Source of the DNA: Bordetella genomosp. 9
GTDB taxonomy: Bacteria; Pseudomonadota; Gammaproteobacteria; Burkholderiales; Burkholderiaceae_B
Reading direction: 5' to 3'
Assembly (NCBI RefSeq): GCF_002261425.1
Contig: NZ_NEVJ01000001.1
Span: 558,001 to 622,000 of the forward strand
Length of the DNA stretch: 64,000 bases
The notes under the pieces were generated by a model that was given only the letters and a program-made list of their open reading frames with translations, made no database searches and had not been told where the DNA came from. Both the position numbers and the translations under genes were made by a program. Shown here in pieces: positions 55,265-63,658 of the stretch; positions within the stretch are counted from its first letter, which is position 1, and the number at the start of each line of letters is the position of its first letter.

Positions 55265-55284
55265 GAGCGTTGCAGAGCGTTGCA
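55265..55284. repeat. Perfect tandem decamer GAGCGTTGCA x2
   Basis: Two identical head-to-tail 10-base units upstream of the autotransporter gene. A 10-base period equals one helical turn, the pattern bound by many response regulators. Possible control site for the surface proteins. Confidence 0.5.
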
Positions 55285-55402
55285 TCGGGCGAAAGATTAG
55301 CAGTGGTTTTTGAAGATTCCCCGCAAAATATGTTGGTCGTTGGCACAAAACGACATAGACCATGCCAACATTGTGGGGATTGAGGAGGCCGCGCGAAGCG
55401 TT

Positions 55403-56848
55403 TCAACGGCGCCTGGCGAAGCTGGCGACGCTCCCGGCCAGTGCGGCCAAGGCCGCGGACGCCAATCCCCAATGCACCGCGTCGTGTGCTGGCAGCAGCG
55501 CGAACATCAGGCTCATCATCAGGCTGCCGAGCGTCAAACCGGTCAGCCGCGCGGTACCTTGCGCACCGCCGGCCGCGCCGCTGCGCTCCTTGGGCGCCGA
55601 CAGCAGCATGTTCTGGTTGTTCGGCGTCTGGAAGAAGCCGAACCCCAGGCCCGCCAGACTGGTGAACGCGACGATAGGCAAGGCCGGATTGCCTTGCAGC
55701 GGCCACCCCGCGCACAAGGCCAGGCCGAGCGCGAAGCACGTGCTGCCTGCCGCGCACAGCCAGGCGCCTGGCACCCGCTGGGCCAGGCGCGCCGACAGCG
55801 GCGCGGCCACCATCACCGCCAGCGGCCACGGGATCATCAGCAGCCCGGCGGTCACGGCGCTCTGCCCCAGTTCATGCTGGATGTAGAAAGGCAGGGCGAC
55901 AAAGGCGGCCATCTGGCCGGTGAAGCAGCACACGGACGCCACCACCGACGCACGGAACGAAGGCACACGCAGCAGGTCGAGCGGGATCAGGGGAGCGGAC
56001 TTGGACGTCTCGCGCCGCACCAGCGAGACCAAGCAGATCAGCGCCAAGGCCAGCAACGCGCCACCTTGGCCCGGTTGCATGACCACCCGGTCGCTCCCCA
56101 ACACGAACGAAGCGAACATGGCGGCATTCAACGCGATGCTCCAGGCATCGATGCGGCGATTCGAACGCGCCGGTGTCGGCAGGGCCGCGCAGGCCACGAG
56201 CACGAACAGGCCGACCGGCAGGTTCACCGCGAAAATCCACGGCCAGCTTGCCGCGGAAAGTATCAGCGCGCCCAGCGTCGGTCCCGCCGCGGAAGCGGCC
56301 GCGACGGCCAGCGCGTTCCAGGCGATCGAGCGCGCCAGCAAACGGCGCGGGTAGGTGAAACGCAGCAGCGCCAGGCCCAGCGGCATGACGGCCGCGCTTC
56401 CCAGGCCTTGCAGGCACCGGGCGGCCACCAGCCATGGCAGCGATGGCGCCAGCGCGCACATGACGGACGCCACGGTGAACAGCGCCACACCGCCGGCGAA
56501 GATCCGCCGATAACCGTAGCGCTCTCCGATCGCGGAAGCGGGCAGCAGGAACATGACGACCGCCAGCTGATACGCGGTGACGATCCAGATCGTATCGGCG
56601 GGGGCGGCCTGCAATTGGCTGGAGATTTCCGGCAGCGCGATATTGGCGATCGCGCCGTCGAGCACCACCAGCACGCCCGCGCCCAGCACGGCGGTGACGG
56701 CGGCGATGCGGCGCGGCAGCGGCAGGCCATCGGCCTCATCCGCGTCGTTCCCCGACTGGACGGGCGCGGATGGGGCGGCCGCATGGGTGGAAAGCGCATG
56801 GGTGGAGGGCGTATGGGCCGGTATCGGGCCGGACAAGGTTGATTTCAT
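55403..56848 (-). CDS. MFS efflux transporter, DHA2 (EmrB/QacA) type
   Basis: 481 residues with about fourteen hydrophobic helices after a 47-residue polar N-terminus. Motifs: L-D-G-A-I-A-N-I-A-L-P near 66 (motif D1), G-E-R-Y-G-Y-R-R near 106 (motif A), and R-C-L-Q-G-L-G-S-A near 145. Predicted proton-driven exporter of drugs or metabolites. Divergent from the LysR gene at 56991. Confidence 0.9.
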   Translation of the reverse strand: MKSTLSGPIPAHTPSTHALSTHAAAPSAPVQSGNDADEADGLPLPRRIAAVTAVLGAGVLVVLDGAIANIALPEISSQLQAAPADTIWIVTAYQLAVVMFLLPASAIGERYGYRRIFAGGVALFTVASVMCALAPSLPWLVAARCLQGLGSAAVMPLGLALLRFTYPRRLLARSIAWNALAVAAASAAGPTLGALILSAASWPWIFAVNLPVGLFVLVACAALPTPARSNRRIDAWSIALNAAMFASFVLGSDRVVMQPGQGGALLALALICLVSLVRRETSKSAPLIPLDLLRVPSFRASVVASVCCFTGQMAAFVALPFYIQHELGQSAVTAGLLMIPWPLAVMVAAPLSARLAQRVPGAWLCAAGSTCFALGLALCAGWPLQGNPALPIVAFTSLAGLGFGFFQTPNNQNMLLSAPKERSGAAGGAQGTARLTGLTLGSLMMSLMFALLPAHDAVHWGLASAALAALAGSVASFARRR

Positions 56849-56853
56849 GGTCG

Positions 56854-56880
56854 GAATACCTATGCGTGCGGGTTCTATTC
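56854..56880. promoter_or_regulatory. GAATA-N17-TATTC inverted repeat
   Basis: Short dyad in the MFS/LysR divergent spacer, 6 bases from the MFS start codon. Weak candidate for LysR control of the exporter. Confidence 0.3.
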
Positions 56881-56990
56881 GGGTCAGGTCAGCTTAGGCG
56901 TCGCGGCGCCGCCTGCCCAGCGCGTGGCGCGCAATGAGTCCTTGCGTGCGACGCCTGTCGAAACCCGCGCGCGCATGCTAGATTTCCGGC

Positions 56991-57935
56991 ATGCCGACCG
57001 AAGCCGACCTGAACCTGTTGCTGGCATTGAACGCGCTGCTTTCCGAAGGCAGCGTCGCCAAGGCCGCGGAACGGCTGGCCTTGAGCGAATCGGCCATGAG
57101 CCGGGCGCTGACGCGCCTGCGTGAAGCGACCGCCGACCCGCTCCTGGTCAGGGCGGGCCGCGCCATGGTGCTCACGCCCCATGCCTTGGGCTTGCGCGAC
57201 CGTGTCAGGGAACTGGTGCAGGAATCGCGCGCGGTGCTGCAGCCCGCCGGCGTGGACCTGGACCCCGGCACGCTGCGGAACCTGTTCACCATACGTGCCA
57301 ACGATGGATTCATCGAGGCCTTCGCCCACCGGCTGGTGGCGCGCGCCGCGCGCGAGGCTCCCGGCGTGCGCCTGCGCTTCGCGCCCAAGCCTGACAAGGA
57401 CGTCCGTCCGCTGCGCGAAGGATTGCTCGACCTGGATATCGGCGTGCTGGGCGAGGCGGGCCCGGAGGTACGCGTGCAGGCGCTGTTTCGCGACCGCTTC
57501 ATCGCGGTCGTCCGCGACGGCCACCCGTTGCTGGACGAACCCGCGATTACGGCCGAACGCTATGCCGCCTGGGGGCATGTGGTCACCTCGCGCCACGGCC
57601 GCAGCGCGGGTCCGGTTGACGACGCGCTCGCGGCGATGGGCCTGGCGCGCAACGCCGCGGTCGTGGTGCCCAGCTTCAACACCGCCTTGTCGGTGGCGGC
57701 CGCCACCGACCTGGTCGCCTTGATCCCGGCTTCTTACTTCGAACACCTGCGCGAGCGCGGCAGCCTGCGCGCCTTTCCGCTGCCCATGCCCACGGCGGCC
57801 ATCACCGTGTCGCAGATGTGGCATCCGCGCCTGGACCGCGATCCGGCGCACCGCTGGCTGCGCTCGGTGGTGCTGGAGATCTGCCGGCCCGAGGAGCAGG
57901 GCAGGCTGGCTCGAGAGCCGGACCCGGCTGCCTAG
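56991..57935 (+). CDS. LysR-family transcriptional regulator
   Basis: 314 residues. Winged helix-turn-helix (about 5-64; G-S-V-A-K-A-A-E-R-L-A-L-S-E-S-A-M-S-R) and effector domain (about 92-300), resembling the NodD/LeuO-type subgroup in length and the D-L-N-L-L-L-A-L-N-A-L start. Divergent from the DHA2 exporter, its likely target. Its TAG is shared in a CTAG with the convergent aldo/keto reductase stop. Confidence 0.92.
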   Translation: MPTEADLNLLLALNALLSEGSVAKAAERLALSESAMSRALTRLREATADPLLVRAGRAMVLTPHALGLRDRVRELVQESRAVLQPAGVDLDPGTLRNLFTIRANDGFIEAFAHRLVARAAREAPGVRLRFAPKPDKDVRPLREGLLDLDIGVLGEAGPEVRVQALFRDRFIAVVRDGHPLLDEPAITAERYAAWGHVVTSRHGRSAGPVDDALAAMGLARNAAVVVPSFNTALSVAAATDLVALIPASYFEHLRERGSLRAFPLPMPTAAITVSQMWHPRLDRDPAHRWLRSVVLEICRPEEQGRLAREPDPAA

Positions 57936-58915
57936 CGTCCGCTCTCCAGGCGTTTCATCGCGGACTCGGGATAGCGCTGCCCGGCCACCGCGTCGGGCGA
58001 GAACACTTCATCCAGCTTCTGCCAGACACTGGCGGGAATCTCGAGCGAAGCCGCCACCTGCGCGTCGCGCACGTGTTGCGGCTCGGTGGCCCCCACGATG
58101 GGGCTGGCCTCGCCATGGCGCCGGCACCAGGCCAGCGCGAGCTGGGCCGCATTGACCTTGGCTTCGGCAGCCAGTTGCTTGAGCAGATCCACCAGTTCCA
58201 GGTTCTTGTAGAAGTTCTCGCCCTGGAAGCGCGGCATGTCGCGGCGCTGGTCGCCGGCAGGCAGGTCCGCCGGCGACTTGAGATTGCCGCTCAGGATGCC
58301 GCGTCCCAGTGATGCATAGCCGAAGAACCAGGTGCCGTGCTGGCGCAGCGTGGGAATGATGTCGGTTTCAGGTTCGCGGCTCCACAAGGAATATTCGCTT
58401 TGCACCACGGCGACCGGATGGATGGCGGCGGCACGCGCATAGGTCCGCGGGCCGACTTCGCACAGGCCCAGCGCGCGGACCTTGCCTTTCTCGACCAGGC
58501 GCGCCATCGCGCCGTAGGTGTCTTCGATGGCGACGTTGGGATCGACGCGGTGCAGGTAGAACAGGTCGATGACGTCGGTGCCGAGGCGGCGCAGGCTGGC
58601 ATCGCAAGCCGCCTCGACGCGTTCGGGACGGGCATCCAGGCCCCGCTGGTCCGCGCGTTCGCCGAACAGATAGCCGAACTTGGTGCACAGCACGACGCCA
58701 TCGCGGCGTCCGGCGATGGCTTTGCCGATCAAGGTTTCGTTCGCGCCATTGGCATAGAGATCGGCGGTATCTATCCACCGGCCGCCCTGGGTCAGGTAAT
58801 AGTCCAGCGTTTCAAGTGCCTGGCTCTCGCTGCTGGGGCCGTAGTAGCCGGTCATGGCCATGGTCCCGAGGACAAATGGCGGCGGCGCGTCGGCCAGCAT
58901 GGAATTGGGTTTCAT
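57932..58915 (-). CDS. Aldo/keto reductase
   Basis: 327 residues. The catalytic tetrad is visible: Asp and Tyr in D-T-A-D-L-Y near 49, Lys in C-T-K-F near 78, His in Y-L-H-R near 120. The N-terminus gives L-G-T-M-A-M-T-G-Y-Y-G typical of the AKR13-like group. NADPH-dependent reduction of an aldehyde or ketone. ATG 58915 (MKPNSML) is preferred over the longer open frame to 58999. Third gene after the Bug receptor and aldehyde dehydrogenase, same strand. Confidence 0.9.
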   Translation of the reverse strand: MKPNSMLADAPPPFVLGTMAMTGYYGPSSESQALETLDYYLTQGGRWIDTADLYANGANETLIGKAIAGRRDGVVLCTKFGYLFGERADQRGLDARPERVEAACDASLRRLGTDVIDLFYLHRVDPNVAIEDTYGAMARLVEKGKVRALGLCEVGPRTYARAAAIHPVAVVQSEYSLWSREPETDIIPTLRQHGTWFFGYASLGRGILSGNLKSPADLPAGDQRRDMPRFQGENFYKNLELVDLLKQLAAEAKVNAAQLALAWCRRHGEASPIVGATEPQHVRDAQVAASLEIPASVWQKLDEVFSPDAVAGQRYPESAMKRLESGR

Positions 58916-59021
58916 TCGTGACGTTCCGATAGGTGGACGAGGGACGCCGGCGCCGGCGTCCGGATGGCGAGTGCAGGTATAGGCTCGCGGGGCGATCAAC
59001 CCCGGCGATCAACCCCAGCGA

Positions 59022-60512
59022 TCAACCCAGCACGAAGGGGTTGTCGCGGCGCGGCGACGGCGTGATCCACACGCTCTTCACCTGCATGTATTCCTTGATG
59101 GCGTCGACGCCGCCTTCACGGCCCATTCCGCTGCGCTTGTAGCCGCCGAACGGCGAGGTGAAGCTGGTGGTCCGATAGTTGTTGACCCAGACGGTGCCGG
59201 CCTGCAGCCGTTCGACGCAGGTCATGGCGCGCCTCAGGTCCTGGGTCCAGACCGCGGCCGCCAGGCCGAAGTCGCTGTCGTTGGCCAGCCGCATGGCTTC
59301 TTCTTCGTCCTTGAAGCGGATGACCGTCAGCACGGGGCCGAACACTTCCTTGCGCGCGATTTCCATCTGGTTGTCGACGTCGACGAATATGGTCGGTGCG
59401 ACGAACTGCCCCTGCCCATAGCCTTCGCCGCTCAGCGCGTGTCCGCCCAGGATGCAGCGCGCGCCTTCCGCCTTGGCGACGTCTATCATGCGCATCACAT
59501 GCTCCCACTGCTGGCGCGTCGCGATGGGGCCCAGCTGCGTCTCGGGCAGCGAGGGATCGCCGATCCGCGCCTGCCGCGTCAGTTCGGCCAGCCGCGCCAC
59601 GAAATCATCGTGGATGTTTTCCTGGATCAGGAGCCGCGACCCCGCCATGCACGTCTGTCCCGCGGCCGCGAAGATGCCCGCGATCACGCCTTTCATCGCC
59701 TGGTCCAGGTCCGCGTCGTCGAACACGATGTTGGGCGATTTGCCACCCAGCTCCAGCGTGACGCGCTTGAAGCCGCTGGCCGCCAGCTCATTCACTTTCT
59801 GGCCGCCGGCGTCGCCGCCGGTGAAGGCGATCTTGCGCGTCAGGGGATGACGAACCAGCGGCTCCCCGACTTCGGCGCCGAAGCCCGTGACCACATTGAC
59901 GACGCCCTTGGGGATGCCCGCCTGTTCCGCGAGCTTGGCGAGTTCGAGTATGGACGCCGAGGCGTGTTCCGATGGCTTGATGACGATGGTATTGCCCGCC
60001 GCGAGCGCGGGCGCCATCTTCCAGGCGGTGAGCGACAGCGGCGAATTCCAGGGCGTGATCGCCACCACCACGCCGAGCGGTTCGTAGCGGGTGTAGTTGA
60101 TGACGCCCGGCTTGTTCACGGGAATCACATCGCCGCCGACCTTGTCGGCCAGGCCCGCGTAGTAATAGAACCATTGCGCGATATTGAGCACCTGTCCGCG
60201 CACTTCCGTAATGAGCTTGCCGTTGTCACGCTGTTCCACACGGCCCAGGTGGTCGGCATTCGCTTCGATCAGCGCGGCCAGCTTGCGCAGCATGGCCGCG
60301 CGCTGGGTCGCGGTGAGCGTGGGCCAGACGCCGGACGTGAAGGCCGCATGCGCGGCCTTGACCGCGCGATCCGCATCGTCGGCCGATCCGCGCGGAATGC
60401 GCGCCCAGACCTCGCCCGAGTAAGGCTCGACCGAGTCGAACCATACGCCGGAAGCGGGATCGGTCCACGCGCCATCGATGAAGAGTTGGTATTGGCTGGG
60501 GGTGTTGCTCAT
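59022..60512 (-). CDS. Aldehyde dehydrogenase
   Basis: 496 residues, NAD(P)-dependent. The active-site Glu is in L-E-L-G-G-K-S-P-N (near 265) and the nucleophilic Cys in G-Q-T-C-M-A-G (near 299). The cofactor site W-N-S-P-L is near 163 and the terminal P-F-G-G-Y-K-R-S-G-M-G-R near 463 is complete. Oxidises an aldehyde to the acid. It lies 63 bases after the Bug receptor gene, so the operon pairs uptake with aldehyde metabolism. Confidence 0.94.
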   Translation of the reverse strand: MSNTPSQYQLFIDGAWTDPASGVWFDSVEPYSGEVWARIPRGSADDADRAVKAAHAAFTSGVWPTLTATQRAAMLRKLAALIEANADHLGRVEQRDNGKLITEVRGQVLNIAQWFYYYAGLADKVGGDVIPVNKPGVINYTRYEPLGVVVAITPWNSPLSLTAWKMAPALAAGNTIVIKPSEHASASILELAKLAEQAGIPKGVVNVVTGFGAEVGEPLVRHPLTRKIAFTGGDAGGQKVNELAASGFKRVTLELGGKSPNIVFDDADLDQAMKGVIAGIFAAAGQTCMAGSRLLIQENIHDDFVARLAELTRQARIGDPSLPETQLGPIATRQQWEHVMRMIDVAKAEGARCILGGHALSGEGYGQGQFVAPTIFVDVDNQMEIARKEVFGPVLTVIRFKDEEEAMRLANDSDFGLAAAVWTQDLRRAMTCVERLQAGTVWVNNYRTTSFTSPFGGYKRSGMGREGGVDAIKEYMQVKSVWITPSPRRDNPFVLG

Positions 60513-60575
60513 GCGCGCTGCCTGTATGGGGTAGATGAAATCGTTGCGGAGATGGCGATCACATTGCGAGGCGGA

Positions 60576-61568
60576 TCAGTCGATCTTCAGATTGCTGCTC
60601 TTGACCAGATCGGCGAACTGGGCGACCTCGTCCCGCAACTGCTTCTCGAAGCTTTGCGGCGTGCTGTCGGTGATGGGCTGCAATCCGGCCGTCGCCATCT
60701 GTGCGGCGAACTCCGGCGTGCGCGCGATGCCTTGCAGCGAACTGGCCAGGCGATCGACGATGGCTTTCGGCGTGTCCTTGGGCATCATGAGCCCGTACCA
60801 GGAATCGAGGCGGAACTGCTTGAGTTCCGGCTCGCTGCTGGATTCGGCGAAGGTGGGCACGTCGGGCAGCAGCGGCGACCGTTGGGGCGCCGCCACCGCC
60901 AGCGCGCGCACCTGGCCCGCCTTGATCTGCGGCAGCACCGACCCCAGCGTGGCGAAGGACATGGCGACGTGGCCTGCCATCACGTCGCTGATGGCGGGCG
61001 CCGCGCCCTTGTACGGCACGTGCACGAGCGACGTATGGGTCAGCTTCTTGAACAGCTCCGCGGACAGATGGGGCGTGCCGCCGCTACCCGCCGATGCATA
61101 GGAATACTTGCCGGGGTTGGCCCTCACGACCTGCAGGAATTCGTTCAGGTCCTTGGCCGGAAAGTCCTTGTTCACCACCAGCACCGTGGGCGCCACCGCG
61201 ACGGCCGCGACAGGCGCGAAGTCGTCGACGCTCTTGAACGGCAGATCGCGGTAGAGCACGGCATTGATCGTGTGATTGGTCGCGGCGATCAGTCCGGTAT
61301 AGCCATCCGCGGGCGCGCGGGCGACCAGGGCGGCGGCGATGGTGGCGTTCGCGCCGGGGCGGTTTTCCACGATCACGGTCTGCCCCAACGCCTTGCCGAG
61401 CTCGTTCGCGACCACGCGCGCCACGATATCGGTGGGGCCGCCCACTGCGAAGCCGACGACCAGGCGGACGGGACGCGATGGATAGTTGTCTGCCGCGAGC
61501 GCGCCCGTGGCGCAGACGGACATCGAGGCCGCGACGACAGCGCGGCCCAGGAAAGTACTGAGTTTCAT
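60576..61568 (-). CDS. Bug/TctC-family periplasmic receptor
   Basis: 330 residues. Signal peptide with cleavage after G-A-L-A-A near 26, then P-V-R-L-V-V-G-F-A-V-G-G-P-T-D and R-P-G-A-N-A-T-I, both family features. First gene of the Bug-aldehyde dehydrogenase-aldo/keto reductase operon, read from a promoter with a visible -35/-10 pair. Confidence 0.93.
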   Translation of the reverse strand: MKLSTFLGRAVVAASMSVCATGALAADNYPSRPVRLVVGFAVGGPTDIVARVVANELGKALGQTVIVENRPGANATIAAALVARAPADGYTGLIAATNHTINAVLYRDLPFKSVDDFAPVAAVAVAPTVLVVNKDFPAKDLNEFLQVVRANPGKYSYASAGSGGTPHLSAELFKKLTHTSLVHVPYKGAAPAISDVMAGHVAMSFATLGSVLPQIKAGQVRALAVAAPQRSPLLPDVPTFAESSSEPELKQFRLDSWYGLMMPKDTPKAIVDRLASSLQGIARTPEFAAQMATAGLQPITDSTPQSFEKQLRDEVAQFADLVKSSNLKID

Positions 61569-61672
61569 GGGTCAATTCCAGAAGATGTTTCAGGAATTGC
61601 ACGCGCTGCCTCCACCCTTCCGCGCCTCTCTGAACCCTGGGGCGCTAGGACTGCTGCTGGTGCAATATCGAA

Positions 61673-61701
61673 ATAATAGAATCGAGTCCTGTTTGACGCA
61701 A
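61673..61701 (-). promoter_or_regulatory. Promoter TTGCGT-N17-TATTAT for the Bug-ALDH-AKR operon
   Basis: On the minus strand: -35 TTGCGT (61696-61701), an exact 17-base spacer, and -10 TATTAT (61673-61678, 5 of 6 consensus). It lies about 105 bases upstream of the Bug start codon and overlaps one of the two direct repeats. Confidence 0.6.
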
Positions 61702-61729
61702 CCGAAAAATAAAACCCGGTCCTGTCTGA
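61686..61729. repeat. Direct repeats GTCCTGTTTGA / GTCCTGTCTGA, 33-base period
   Basis: 61686-61696 and 61719-61729, 10 of 11 identical and three helical turns apart. The first covers the promoter spacer of the Bug operon. Likely binding sites for the divergent IclR regulator, with repression by blocking RNA polymerase. Confidence 0.5.
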
Positions 61730-61795
61730 TGGAATTTCCCCTGCGTGAGACAATCTGCCGGTTTGAGACTGGCGCCCGTCGGGGCGAATCTCGTG

Positions 61796-62554
61796 ATGAT
61801 CACGAAAGCAAGCATGGCGGGGCCCAAACCAGAGGCGGAAGACAAGGGCGTGGCGGCGGTGAGCCGCGCGCTGAGCCTGCTTTCCGCGTTCCGGAGAGAT
61901 GACTACAGCCTGACCCTGACCGAACTTTCCATACGCGTCGGTCTGTACAAGAGCACGGCGTCGCGCCTGATCGATACCCTGGTGCGCGAAGGCTACCTGT
62001 ACCGGATTTCGGACGGCAGCTACCAGCTGGGCGCCAAGCCGTTGCAGCTCGGGGCCATCTTCCAGCGTCAGATGCGCACCGCGGAATACGTTCCGCCTTT
62101 CCTGCACCGGATCGTGGAAGAACTGGGCGAAAGCGCGTCCTTCTACATTCCGCAGAATGGCGGGCGGCTCTGCCTGCATCGCGTCAGCGCCAGCAACCAG
62201 GTGATCGTCGATTCCGTGCGCGAAGGCGACTGGCTGCCCTTGGAAGGCGGCGCCACGGGAACCATCCTGCTGGCTTTTGGTGGAGCGGAAGGCAAGGAAA
62301 TGGACGCCGTGCGCGTCCAGTTATGGGCGGCCACCTTTGGCGGCGCCCACCCCGAGATGGCGGCGGTCGCCGTGCCGGTCTTCGGCGTGCAGCAGGCCCT
62401 GCTCGGCGCGCTCAGCGTTTCCGGCCCCCGGTACCGGCTGGAAGCGCGCGGCGCGGAAACCATGTGGCCCACGCTGATGCGAGCCGCCCGCGGCCTGACG
62501 GAACTCCTGGGCGGCGACACGGCGGCATTCGACGCACGCCTGCGCGCCGACTGA
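61796..62554 (+). CDS. IclR-family transcriptional regulator
   Basis: 252 residues. Winged helix-turn-helix (about 14-72; L-T-L-T-E-L-S-I-R-V-G-L-Y-K-S-T-A-S-R) and effector domain (about 88-245). ATG 61796 is chosen as the start; GTG 61745 and ATG 61814 are also in frame. Divergent from the Bug-aldehyde dehydrogenase-aldo/keto reductase operon, which it probably controls. Confidence 0.9.
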   Translation: MITKASMAGPKPEAEDKGVAAVSRALSLLSAFRRDDYSLTLTELSIRVGLYKSTASRLIDTLVREGYLYRISDGSYQLGAKPLQLGAIFQRQMRTAEYVPPFLHRIVEELGESASFYIPQNGGRLCLHRVSASNQVIVDSVREGDWLPLEGGATGTILLAFGGAEGKEMDAVRVQLWAATFGGAHPEMAAVAVPVFGVQQALLGALSVSGPRYRLEARGAETMWPTLMRAARGLTELLGGDTAAFDARLRAD

Positions 62555-62604
62555 ACGCTAGATCGACGCGCCTTCGCTGGCTGGGCAGGTAGCCCGTCCA
62601 GGGA

Positions 62605-63657
62605 TCACGGGGCCAGCTGCTTGCGGAAGTACACCCTGTCGAATCCGTGTTCAGACACACGGTCCGTGACAACGAAGCCGATCTTCTGGTACAGCGCGAT
62701 GTTCTCATGCATCAGCGCATTGGTGTACAGGGTCAGGGCGCGCAGATTGCGCGAGCGCACCATGCGTTCCGCGAACAGCATCAGTTCGCGGCCGTAGCCC
62801 TTGCCCTGGTCCGCCTGTCCCACGACCAGGTTGTTGACCTTCAACGCGTTGCGGTCCTGCGTGAGCAGGATCGCGCCCGCGATGACGCCGTGTGCGCGGA
62901 GCACGTACAGGTCGCCCGACGCCGCCAGCGCGGCGTAGTCGGCTTTCATCGGCGCGGGCAGTTTCCCCATGCGCTCGATGTACATGGAATAGGCGCCGTC
63001 CACCAGCGCCTTGATGGCGGCGGCATCGGCGGGCCGCGCCGGTTCGATAGCGTGCGCGCCCCGTTGCTGCGCGGCGCCCGGCGCGTGCGAGGCGGCCGCG
63101 TTCTTCGCGTGATCGACCGGCGTGCCGTCGGCCGACAGCTGCTTGTAGAAGAACGTGGTGTCCGTCGCGCCGCCATGCGGCTTCAGGGCGTAGCCGGGGA
63201 TGACACCCGCGCGGATCCAGCCGGAGCGCGCATAAAGCCGTTCGCCATCGCTGCCTGTGGCGGTGTCCAGGACCAGGAGCGTCCGCCCGGCCTGGGCGGC
63301 GACCTTGTCGACTTCCGCCATCAACCGAGCGCCGACGCCCAGGCGCCGGAAATCGCGATGCACCAGCAGCTTGGAGACATCCGCCCTGTGCGGCTGGTTC
63401 TCGGGCAGGCCGATGACGACCTGGACGGTGCCCATGATGCGGTTGCCGGATTCGGCAATCAGCAGGATGCGGTCGCCATTCGCCACGCCGGCCGCGACCT
63501 TCATCCAGAAGCGTTCGGCCTTCGGCTTGTCCAGGGGCGTCATGAAGCTGACCGACGCGCCGCCGTCGACGCAGTCCATCAAGAGCTCGGCCAGCGGCCC
63601 GGCCAGCGATGGGGCTTCGTCCGCGCCGACGATGCGGATCCTGGTTTCGGTGGTCAT
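62605..63657 (-). CDS. Double-domain GNAT N-acetyltransferase
   Basis: 350 residues containing two GNAT folds in tandem. The first (about 1-172) has the acetyl-CoA loop R-R-L-G-V-G-A-R-L near 105; the second (about 205-350) has Q-G-K-G-Y-G-R-E-L near 284. They are joined by an Ala-rich linker. Both loops look intact, so both domains may bind acetyl-CoA. Substrate unknown. Start is 1 base after the stop of the XRE/cupin gene, implying one transcript. Confidence 0.88.
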   Translation of the reverse strand: MTTETRIRIVGADEAPSLAGPLAELLMDCVDGGASVSFMTPLDKPKAERFWMKVAAGVANGDRILLIAESGNRIMGTVQVVIGLPENQPHRADVSKLLVHRDFRRLGVGARLMAEVDKVAAQAGRTLLVLDTATGSDGERLYARSGWIRAGVIPGYALKPHGGATDTTFFYKQLSADGTPVDHAKNAAASHAPGAAQQRGAHAIEPARPADAAAIKALVDGAYSMYIERMGKLPAPMKADYAALAASGDLYVLRAHGVIAGAILLTQDRNALKVNNLVVGQADQGKGYGRELMLFAERMVRSRNLRALTLYTNALMHENIALYQKIGFVVTDRVSEHGFDRVYFRKQLAP

Positions 63658-63658
63658 C

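Noticed and set aside
56973..56994. GCATGC-N10-GCATGC across the LysR start at 56991
   Set aside because: Each half is a common self-complementary hexamer in GC-rich DNA and the second covers the start codon; likely chance.
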